Of a stretch of DNA of 64,000 nucleotides, positions 57,526-64,000 are shown one piece after another. A program made the position numbers and the translations under genes. The notes under the pieces are model-generated. The model was not told the origin of the DNA. It made no database searches and worked only from the letters and a program-made list of their open reading frames with translations. Source of the stretch: Vagococcus proximus (GTDB taxonomy: Bacteria > Bacillota > Bacilli > Lactobacillales > Vagococcaceae). The stretch covers positions 109,568 through 173,567 of the forward strand of contig NZ_JAPDSH010000006.1 of assembly GCF_029143285.1 (NCBI RefSeq). The letters are read 5' to 3'. The number at the start of each line of letters is the position of its first letter. The stretch's first letter is position 1.

Positions 57526-58236
57526 GTGAGTAAAAAGAATCTACCTGTATATATTCAGATACACGATAAAATTCAAGAAGAAATAGAGATGGGCAAATGG
57601 TCTGTAGGGGACCGTTTGCCTTCAGAAAGAGAATTATCATTGATGTTTGGTGTTAGCCGAATGACATTAAGACAAGCAGTCCAAGCGTTAGCTGACGAAG
57701 GCATATTAGAGAGAAAAGTAGGCTCTGGTACATATGTCGCAAGGGAAAAAGTCCAAGAAACAATGACAGGGACAACCAGTTTCTCTGAGATTATGGCTGC
57801 ACAAGGGAAAAAACCATCAAGTAAAACGGTGTCTTATTTTGTGACGAAACCAAGTGCAAGTGAAATTGAAAAATTAGATTTAACAGAAGATAGCCAAGTT
57901 ATCCGCATGGAACGTGTGCGTTATGCGGATGATTTACCGATTTGTTTTGAAGTGACAACAATTCCTTATGATTTGGTTGATCAATACAATAAAAAAGAGA
58001 TTACACAATCACTTTATCAAACCGTTACGAAAGATAACCATCATAAAATTGGTCGAGCTGTTCAACGTGTGACAGCGATGGTTGCGTCTGAGAAGATTGC
58101 AGACTATCTGGCTATAAAAAAAGGTGATCCTATTTTACGCTTAAAACAGATATCTTACCTAGAAGAGGGACGTGCATTTGAGTACGTTCGTTCTCAGTAT
58201 GTAGGAAGTCGTTTTGAGTTTATTCTTGAAAAGTAA
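57526..58236 (+). CDS. GntR/HutC family transcriptional regulator with UTRA domain
   Basis: This 236-residue regulator has an N-terminal winged helix (PVYIQIHDKIQEEI, then RLPSERELSLMFGVSRMTLR) and a C-terminal UTRA effector domain beginning at TTSFSEIMAAQGKKP. It is similar in layout to NagR/YvoA, the GlcNAc-6-phosphate-responsive repressor of Bacillus. The GTG is chosen over an ATG nine bases earlier that sits against the GAGAGG ribosome site. It precedes the DUF4838 gene and probably controls it together with itself. The effector is likely a phosphorylated sugar by family. Confidence 0.92.
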   Translation: MSKKNLPVYIQIHDKIQEEIEMGKWSVGDRLPSERELSLMFGVSRMTLRQAVQALADEGILERKVGSGTYVAREKVQETMTGTTSFSEIMAAQGKKPSSKTVSYFVTKPSASEIEKLDLTEDSQVIRMERVRYADDLPICFEVTTIPYDLVDQYNKKEITQSLYQTVTKDNHHKIGRAVQRVTAMVASEKIADYLAIKKGDPILRLKQISYLEEGRAFEYVRSQYVGSRFEFILEK

Positions 58237-58256
58237 AATCGGTTCGCCGTTTTTAC
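58234..58256 (+). terminator. Weak hairpin between the GntR and DUF4838 genes
   Basis: AAAATCGG and CCGTTTTT flank a TTCG loop with one mismatch, so it may be an attenuator rather than a full terminator. It overlaps the stop codon of the regulator gene. Confidence 0.45.
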
Positions 58257-58312
58257 TATAGTGTCGTTCTTTTAATGCTTGTTAAATAATTATATAGGGA
58301 AGGTGTGAGAGA

Positions 58313-60136
58313 ATGGTTCTCGTGTATGTAAATAAAGTAACGGATACACTATTATTTGCTCGTCAAGATTTTTGTAAATATATGATGAAAATAACAGAAG
58401 GAATTCGTTTTGAACCGACTGTTTCGAAAGAGGATCGAGGGGTACATTTATTAATCGATCCAAGTTTATCAATTAAGACACAGTCAGTTAATCATGAAGC
58501 CAAGGATTGCTATAATATTGAAGCACGAGGGACTGATATTGCGATTGTTGGAAATTCTGATCGTGCTGTTTTATTAGGTGTTTATCGTTATTTAACAGAA
58601 TGTGGTTATTTATTTCTAGGACCAGGACCTGATCATGAGCATGTTCCTGAGAAAATCGATCTAAAAAAGCACTCTCTTACACTAGTTGAACAAGCTCACT
58701 ATCATAATCGCGGTGTTAGTCTAGAAGGCGCAGATTCATTAGAAGATGTTTTGAACTTCATTGATTGGTTACCTAAATTAGGGGGAAATAGTTTTTTTAT
58801 TCATTTGAAAAATCCGTATATTTTTTTAAAGAGATGGTATGAACATGAACATAATCCAAAATTAGGAGCAGAACCATTTAATTTAGTTATTGCAGAAAGT
58901 ATGACTGAACGAATAGAGTATGAATTATCGAAGCGTGCACTTATTTGCAGCCGATTAAGTCATGATTGGTTTGGTGGAAAGGTTGATTTTTCAGCAACAC
59001 AAGGTTGGGATGAGGACAATATAGCATCTAAAGGTAGGCCATTAGCATTACTTAATAGCGAACGTGCTCTATATAATCCGAATAAAGATATTAAAAAATT
59101 CTGTTTGTATGATAAGGGAGTTTGTGAGAATTTTATTGAGGGAATTGTATCGTACGCAGTATCAAGGCCAGATATAGACTATCTTCACATTGAGTTACTG
59201 GATGTTTTTGATGATAAATGTGAGTGCGTAAATTGTCAAAATGTTGATTTAACGGCCAGGTATACTGATATATTTGATCGTTTAGATGAACGTTTGACAC
59301 AAGAAAATCTGCTGACACGCCTCTGTTTTGAAGAACAATATGGTATTTTTAAAGCCTCTGTTTTCCAAAATCTTAAGTCACCTACTCGTTTTGTGAGAAC
59401 TATGGTACCAAACAGAGATTCTTTTGAGGTAACGCTTGGGGAAGCTCGTGTGCTAGAAAGTAAAAGAGGGCTAAGACGAATTAAGAGTTTGATGTACGAT
59501 TCACCATTGAACTTTACGCACTTTGGTGATTTAGGCTATATTGGTTTATCTAAAACAATAGCTGGTGACTTGAAAAGCTTAGATACAGTTGGTATAAATG
59601 GTTATATTAGTTGCCAAGAAATGAGAGTAGGACTACCCAATCATTTTCCGAATTATGTTATGGCGAAGCTGAGTTGGAATCCGTCTCTTTTATTTGAGGA
59701 TGTGATCAAAGAGTATTTTGAAGGCGCCTATGGGTCAGAATGGAAAAAGGTCTACACTTATCTAGAGCAGTTATCGAAACTGTCAAGCCCAGATTATGTT
59801 AGTGGGAAAGGTGCTCGTATTGATAATGAATTAGCGAGTAAGTTTACAGAGATTTCTAAAGTTATTATTCGTTTTTCTCCGATCAAAGTTTCTCATTTAA
59901 AATTAGACAATAAAGTGCATCGTAATTATTGGCAAGTTTTAAGCTATCATGATTTGTTTTGTGAAAAGTGGTGTAAGGTGTTATTTTATCAAGCATTAGG
60001 GCAAGAAGAAGAAGTGATTAAGGAAACCACTTCTTTAATTGAATTTATTCGAGATAATGAAAAAGATTACCGCTCATATCTTGATGTTTATAGCTTTATA
60101 GAGGGAGTAACCACTTGTACAGGATTAAAAATATAA
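58313..60136 (+). CDS. DUF4838 glycosidase-like protein
   Basis: This 607-residue protein has no signal peptide. Residues about 60-110 resemble the small non-catalytic domain that precedes the barrel in GH20/GH67-type enzymes (IVGNSDRAVLLGVYRYL, then GYLFLGPGPD). From about residue 130 a TIM-barrel-like domain follows, which fits DUF4838 and includes the Cys cluster CECVNC (Cys303, 305, 308) that is typical of this family. The C-terminal region (about 470-600) is helical. GGAAGGTGTGAG precedes the ATG. DUF4838 proteins are alpha-glucuronidase-like but uncharacterised. The GntR/HutC neighbour suggests an amino-sugar or uronic-acid substrate; this is inference. Catalytic residues were not identified. 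Confidence 0.75.
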   Translation: MVLVYVNKVTDTLLFARQDFCKYMMKITEGIRFEPTVSKEDRGVHLLIDPSLSIKTQSVNHEAKDCYNIEARGTDIAIVGNSDRAVLLGVYRYLTECGYLFLGPGPDHEHVPEKIDLKKHSLTLVEQAHYHNRGVSLEGADSLEDVLNFIDWLPKLGGNSFFIHLKNPYIFLKRWYEHEHNPKLGAEPFNLVIAESMTERIEYELSKRALICSRLSHDWFGGKVDFSATQGWDEDNIASKGRPLALLNSERALYNPNKDIKKFCLYDKGVCENFIEGIVSYAVSRPDIDYLHIELLDVFDDKCECVNCQNVDLTARYTDIFDRLDERLTQENLLTRLCFEEQYGIFKASVFQNLKSPTRFVRTMVPNRDSFEVTLGEARVLESKRGLRRIKSLMYDSPLNFTHFGDLGYIGLSKTIAGDLKSLDTVGINGYISCQEMRVGLPNHFPNYVMAKLSWNPSLLFEDVIKEYFEGAYGSEWKKVYTYLEQLSKLSSPDYVSGKGARIDNELASKFTEISKVIIRFSPIKVSHLKLDNKVHRNYWQVLSYHDLFCEKWCKVLFYQALGQEEEVIKETTSLIEFIRDNEKDYRSYLDVYSFIEGVTTCTGLKI

Positions 60137-60150
60137 CATAAATATAATAA

Positions 60151-60178
60151 AGTTCGTGAGAAATCACGGGCTTTTTTC
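60151..60178 (+). terminator. Terminator after the DUF4838 gene
   Basis: AGTTCGTGA pairs with TCACGGGCT across a GAAA loop (two G-T pairs), followed by six Ts. Confidence 0.85.
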
Positions 60179-60200
60179 TTTGTGAAATAACAATAAAGCC

Positions 60201-60229
60201 TTTTCAATATTTTGAGTTTGATGTATAAT
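60201..60229 (+). promoter_or_regulatory. Promoter of feoAB
   Basis: TTTTCA and TATAAT are separated by 17 bases, with the metalloregulator box about 10 bases downstream. Confidence 0.65.
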
Positions 60230-60239
60230 TAAATAAAAG

Positions 60240-60256
60240 TTTAGGTTTGCCGAAAA
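60240..60256 (+). promoter_or_regulatory. MntR/DtxR-type box ahead of feoA
   Basis: TTTAGGTTTGCCGAAAA matches the same operator class as the mntH box (TTTAGGCATGCCATAAA). It lies over the expected transcription start, so a metal-loaded repressor would block feoAB. Confidence 0.72.
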
Positions 60257-60277
60257 GTATTTCTTGGAGGGGTTACA

Positions 60278-60508
60278 ATGAAACTATTAGAATTAAAATT
60301 AAAAGAAGAAGCTGTTATTAAAAAAGTAGCGCATCCTGATGAACAAATGAATCAACGTCTATTAGACCTTGGGTTTTATCCGGGAGGAAGAGTTAAGCTG
60401 GTCTTAATTAGTCCTAAAAAAGACCCGAAGGCTTATGAAGTAAGAGGGACCGTCATTGCAATACGTAATGATGATGCTAAGTACATTGAAGTAGAAGTGG
60501 AGGAGTAG
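60278..60508 (+). CDS. feoA: Ferrous iron transport protein A
   Basis: This 76-residue SH3-like protein supports FeoB activity. The pattern NQRLLDLGFYPGGRVKLV and AIRNDDAKYIEVE is typical. GGAGGGG precedes the ATG, and feoB starts 3 bases after its stop, so the two are coupled. No feoC gene is seen. Confidence 0.94.
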   Translation: MKLLELKLKEEAVIKKVAHPDEQMNQRLLDLGFYPGGRVKLVLISPKKDPKAYEVRGTVIAIRNDDAKYIEVEVEE

Positions 60509-60511
60509 GAG

Positions 60512-62410
60512 ATGACAGAAGAATTTCAATTAGTCAATGAGAAAAAAGGGCATGTAATTGCCTTAGCTGGGAATCCTAATGTTGGGAAAAGTACAGTGTT
60601 TAATCAACTTACAGGGTTAAAACAACACACGGGAAACTGGCCGGGCAAGACAGTTGGGATTGCTGAAGGTAATGCGGAGTATAAAGGAGAGAACTTTTGC
60701 TTAGTCGATTTGCCCGGAACATATTCATTATCATCAAATTCAGAAGAAGAAGAAGTGGCACAAGATTTCATTCAATCTGATCTATCAGAAGCAACGATTT
60801 GCGTGTGTGATGCAACCTCGCTAGAGCGTAATTTGAATCTAGTCTTACAAGTGATGCAGATTTCTGAAAAAGTAGTGGTATGTGTGAATTTAATTGATGA
60901 AGCTGAGAAAAAAGGCATTTCCATTAATATTCCGAAGTTACAATCACTACTTGGTGTTCCTGTCGTAGCAACTGCGGCGAGACAAAATGAAGGGTTAGAT
61001 GACTTAATGAAGCAACTTGCCAAGGTTGTATCTGAAGAAGTCGCGATGAATCCATATATGAAAGATGCACTTGAAAGTTTAAAAGGCAATAAAGAAGAAA
61101 ATACAAAAGCCTTACTTGACCGAGCAACTGTGATTGCAAAAGATGTCGTGGAGTTAAAAGATGAGGATTATAATAAACGAGACCGTAAGTTAGATAAAAT
61201 CCTAACACAAAAGAGTACAGGGTTACCGATTATGATTTTACTGCTAGTTCTAGTATTTTGGTTCACTATACAAGGGGCTAATGTACCTTCGGATGCGTTA
61301 GCCAGTCTTTTTGCAACGATTGGGGATTATTTAAATCAAGGTGCAGCAGCTATTCATATGCCTGAATGGTTACGAGCACCACTTATTGATGGCGTCTATA
61401 ATGTATTATCTACTGTTATTTCTGTGATGTTACCACCTATGGCTATTTTTTTCCCAATCTTTACATTATTAGAAGATTTCGGGTACTTACCCCGTGTGGC
61501 ATTTAATTTAGATAGTTTCTTTGCAAAAGCAGGGGCATGCGGGAAACAAGCCTTAACCATGTGTATGGGTTTTGGCTGTAATGCAGCAGGGGTAACGGGC
61601 ACACGTATTATTAATTCCCCACGTGAAAAACTAATTGCAATTGTAACGAATAACTTCGTTCCATGTAATGGTCGTTTTCCTATTTTAATTTCGATTATTA
61701 CTATGTTCTTTGTAGGAAGCTCGGTTACATTTGGTAGTAGTTTATTGTCGGCCTTCTTACTAGCTGCTGTAGTTATTTTAGGAGTTCTTACAACATTTTG
61801 GATTTCGCAATTATTATCTAAAACAATTTTAAAAGGAGTGCCGTCATCTTTTACGTTAGAATTGCCACCGTATCGTAAACCAAAAGTAGGCTCAGTGATT
61901 GTTCGTTCTATTTTTGACCGTACACTATTTGTATTGTGGCGTGCTATGGTCGTAGCAGCTCCAGCAGGCCTAGTTATTTGGATGATGGCTAATATCATGG
62001 TAGGGGATCAAAGTATCCTGACGTGGGTGACGTCAACGATTGATCCGTTCGCTCGTTTAATGGGACTTGATGGTACCATTTTAATGGCGTTTATATTGGG
62101 CTTACCTGCCAATGAAATTGTTATTCCAATTATGGTGATGGGTTACTTGAGTAAATCAACACTCTTTGAATTTGACTCATTAGATCAATTTAAAAATTTA
62201 TTATTAGATAACGGTTGGACATGGTTAACAGCAGCGAATACCATATTATTTACGCTGTACCACTGGCCATGTTCAACAACATTAATGACAATTTATAAGG
62301 AAACTAAAAGTGCAAAGTGGACTTGGATCTCCTTCCTCGTTCCAACGGTGATGGGAATTGTGACGTGTATGCTGACAACGTTTATTGCTCATGCATTTAA
62401 ATTAGTATAA
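60512..62410 (+). CDS. feoB: Ferrous iron transport protein B
   Basis: This 632-residue protein has an N-terminal G domain (GNPNVGKSTVFNQLTG, DLPGTYSL, then NLIDEAEKKG) and a membrane domain with the two gate-like segments (GCNAAGVTGTRI, GLPANEIVIPI). It imports Fe2+ in a GTP-dependent way. It is shorter than the E. coli protein (773) but close to other Firmicute forms. The metalloregulator box at feoA predicts repression by metal. A strong terminator follows. Confidence 0.96.
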   Translation: MTEEFQLVNEKKGHVIALAGNPNVGKSTVFNQLTGLKQHTGNWPGKTVGIAEGNAEYKGENFCLVDLPGTYSLSSNSEEEEVAQDFIQSDLSEATICVCDATSLERNLNLVLQVMQISEKVVVCVNLIDEAEKKGISINIPKLQSLLGVPVVATAARQNEGLDDLMKQLAKVVSEEVAMNPYMKDALESLKGNKEENTKALLDRATVIAKDVVELKDEDYNKRDRKLDKILTQKSTGLPIMILLLVLVFWFTIQGANVPSDALASLFATIGDYLNQGAAAIHMPEWLRAPLIDGVYNVLSTVISVMLPPMAIFFPIFTLLEDFGYLPRVAFNLDSFFAKAGACGKQALTMCMGFGCNAAGVTGTRIINSPREKLIAIVTNNFVPCNGRFPILISIITMFFVGSSVTFGSSLLSAFLLAAVVILGVLTTFWISQLLSKTILKGVPSSFTLELPPYRKPKVGSVIVRSIFDRTLFVLWRAMVVAAPAGLVIWMMANIMVGDQSILTWVTSTIDPFARLMGLDGTILMAFILGLPANEIVIPIMVMGYLSKSTLFEFDSLDQFKNLLLDNGWTWLTAANTILFTLYHWPCSTTLMTIYKETKSAKWTWISFLVPTVMGIVTCMLTTFIAHAFKLV

Positions 62411-62418
62411 AATTGTGT

Positions 62419-62452
62419 AAAAAAGCAGGCTAGATAGCCTGCTTTTTTTATA
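62419..62452 (+). terminator. Terminator after feoB
   Basis: AAAAAGCAGGCT pairs with AGCCTGCTTTTT around a 4-base loop, followed by a T tract. Confidence 0.93.
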
Positions 62453-62532
62453 TTGTATTTTAAACGAAGGTAAAATAAGGTAAAATGTAACATAGGGTTT
62501 TTATTAATAGGTATATAAATTTAGGAGGAATT

Positions 62533-64000
62533 ATGAAAAAAAGTAAAATTTTAACAGGGATGGTTATCACAAGTCTATTGCTTTCAAATGCTTTGTTAGC
62601 TCAATCTGCAATGGCTACAAGTGTTGAAGTTAACTCTAGTGAAATGAGTGAGTTTAAAGAAACTGGAAGCAATGAGATTATTTCAGGAATGGGGACTATA
62701 GGAACAGAAGAACAAACTGAAATCTCAGAAGGAGAGTCATCTAGTTTAGTTGAACCGGAAGCGTCAGAAATGGAGCAAGAAACGGTAACTAGTGAGACAG
62801 ATCCGATTGATACAGAGTTAGAAATAGTAACGGATGAATCATCTGAAAAGTTGACTAAAAAGAAAGAGACTACTGAACAGCATGAGTTGAGAGGTGCTTC
62901 ATTCAAAAGTACAAATCCAGAAGTTCAAAAAATGATTGATGCCTTAACGTCAGAAGATAGAGCTAAAGCTGTTGGTTCTGATGGATTAGGAGAAGAGTTC
63001 AAAGTGATTCCTGAAGTTAAAGCAGGTTTTGGACAATATCCAGACGTGAACCAATATATAGCTGAAAAAAGCTTTAAAAATCCAACAGTCACAAGAGATA
63101 GTCGATTTGGAACGACACCAAAAAATGAGTTTAAATTTGGTAAACCTATTGGTATTGTTATTCATGAAACAGCTAATCCTAATTCTACGATTGATGGTGA
63201 AGTTAATTTCATGTTTAATAATTGGCAAAATGCTTTTGTACATGCCTACGCTTCAGGTGATAGAGTTATTGAAACTGCACCAACAGACTATTTATCATGG
63301 GGTGCAGGACCTAATGCCAATCCATACTATATTCATATAGAATTATGCCGTTCGAAATCGTTCGATGATTTTGCTAGATCGGTTAATAGTGATTCTTATT
63401 GGGTAGCTAGTAAATTAGTTGAGTTTAATTTACAGCCTTCTTTTGGTGATACGGACGGTTTAGGATCTATAATTAGTCATAATGGAATTGCTAATTTTTG
63501 GGGAGGTACAGACCATACAGATCCAATTGCTTACTTTGCACAGTGGGGATACACAATGTCCGAATTTTATGATTTAGTTGTAAAAAAATATAATGAGTTA
63601 AAAGGGAAAGAAGAGGGCTCTAAAGAGCTTGCAACTGTTAAAGAGAGTCAAGATCTTAATAAAAATATGAAGATAAAAGATGGAGGCTATTATTTATATA
63701 ATAAACCTTATGGTACAAAGGGTGCGTCTCGTTTGTACCCGGTTAAGTTTGTTCGTAACAACGGAGATAGTGTTCACGTAATTAAAAAAATTACAACGTC
63801 AGAAGGTGTAGTAGAATATCAATTATCAGGCGATTCAGAAGTTGATAATTATTATGTTGATCATCGAGCGTTAGAAGATTTTGCGACAATTCAATCTAGA
63901 AAAACAGTTAACAGAACTATGAAAGTTGTAGACGATATTTATTTCGTTTATAACAAAGCATATAATACAGAGGGTTCCAAACGAGTGGTAAGAATGAAAG
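62533..64000 (+). CDS. Secreted N-acetylmuramoyl-L-alanine amidase with GW-like repeats, 3' truncated
   Basis: The frame is open to the window end (489 codons). A signal peptide (MKKSKILTGMVITS, hydrophobic core, then cleavage near SAMA-TS) leads to a linker of about 90 residues rich in Glu, Ser and Thr, then an Amidase_2 (PGRP-like) domain at about residues 200-345 with IGIVIHETANP, YYIHIELCRS and SHNGIANFWGGTDHTDP holding the probable zinc ligands. SH3-like GW modules follow (GYYLYNKPYGTKGASRLY, and a second beginning at about residue 470). This layout is that of surface-anchored autolysins that cut the peptide from MurNAc and bind teichoic acid. AGGAGG precedes the ATG. The C terminus is missing. 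Confidence 0.88.
   Translation, partial: MKKSKILTGMVITSLLLSNALLAQSAMATSVEVNSSEMSEFKETGSNEIISGMGTIGTEEQTEISEGESSSLVEPEASEMEQETVTSETDPIDTELEIVTDESSEKLTKKKETTEQHELRGASFKSTNPEVQKMIDALTSEDRAKAVGSDGLGEEFKVIPEVKAGFGQYPDVNQYIAEKSFKNPTVTRDSRFGTTPKNEFKFGKPIGIVIHETANPNSTIDGEVNFMFNNWQNAFVHAYASGDRVIETAPTDYLSWGAGPNANPYYIHIELCRSKSFDDFARSVNSDSYWVASKLVEFNLQPSFGDTDGLGSIISHNGIANFWGGTDHTDPIAYFAQWGYTMSEFYDLVVKKYNELKGKEEGSKELATVKESQDLNKNMKIKDGGYYLYNKPYGTKGASRLYPVKFVRNNGDSVHVIKKITTSEGVVEYQLSGDSEVDNYYVDHRALEDFATIQSRKTVNRTMKVVDDIYFVYNKAYNTEGSKRVVRMK

Noticed and set aside
61396..61998. 200-codon open frame on the minus strand inside feoB
   Set aside because: It is the complement of a strongly supported coding frame, has no ribosome site and no recognisable protein features.
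62601..62906. 101-codon minus-strand frame opposite the amidase linker
   Set aside because: It is a Ser/Val-rich shadow created by the Glu/Ser/Thr-rich linker of the amidase gene on the plus strand.

Overview
This window is a low-GC Gram-positive chromosome segment from the Lactobacillales. Gene content and order (secG-est-rnr-smpB, an F-type ATP synthase operon followed by a DUF1146 gene and murA, hprK-lgt-ppaX-gpsA, lexA facing yneC(DUF896)-tkt, rexB-rexA, and a branched-chain keto-acid dehydrogenase cluster with ptb-buk) point to the Enterococcaceae, most likely Vagococcus or a close relative. The genus is an inference. No phage, transposase, CRISPR array or plasmid gene was seen. Most of the window is core chromosome with a few accessory modules.

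Layout. 1-1113: 3' end of a KtrB/TrkH potassium channel gene and a tiny membrane protein. 1143-7590: a YesM/YesN-type two-component system and an AfuABC-like ABC importer, with a catabolite-repression (cre) site in front. 7600-10363: MazG-type pyrophosphohydrolase, CsbD stress protein, an orphan degenerate ABC ATPase and a DmpA-type peptidase. 10514-14567: secG, carboxylesterase, RNase R, SmpB. 15082-21674: the complete ATP synthase operon (a, c, b, delta, alpha, gamma, beta, epsilon), with a two-tier hairpin between the c and b genes. 21779-26636: DUF1146, murA, a 59-codon EpuA-type gene, yidD, acetyltransferase, ROK kinase, AEC transporter, DUF2969. 26661-27178: a duplicated promoter-tRNA-Tyr-tRNA-Gln unit. 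27305-31766: cytoplasmic GH18, FUSC-like protein, lipoprotein, MntH, small protein. 31931-36440: hprK, lgt, ppaX-like, gpsA, nucleoid-associated protein.

36476-36793 holds a small membrane protein gene whose promoter is covered by two LexA boxes. 36831-45892 is a LysR-type regulator divergent from a cluster that encodes E3, an orphan PTS-EIIC-like membrane protein, E1 alpha, E1 beta, E2, phosphotransbutyrylase and butyrate kinase. Together these would turn branched-chain keto acids into acids plus ATP. 45930-49056 is lexA with its own LexA box, DUF896 and transketolase. 49289-57363 is signal peptidase I and the RexAB recombination nuclease. 57413-60136 is a GntR/HutC regulator with a DUF4838 glycosidase-like protein. 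60201-62410 is feoAB under a DtxR/MntR-type box like the one ahead of mntH. 62533-64000 is a secreted amidase cut by the window end.

Three things look most worth following: the SOS-controlled small membrane protein (a candidate division inhibitor at a locus separate from lexA), the GntR-DUF4838 pair with dre-like repeats, and the membrane protein embedded in the keto-acid dehydrogenase operon. All calls rest on reading the sequence and on family knowledge; no database search was run.
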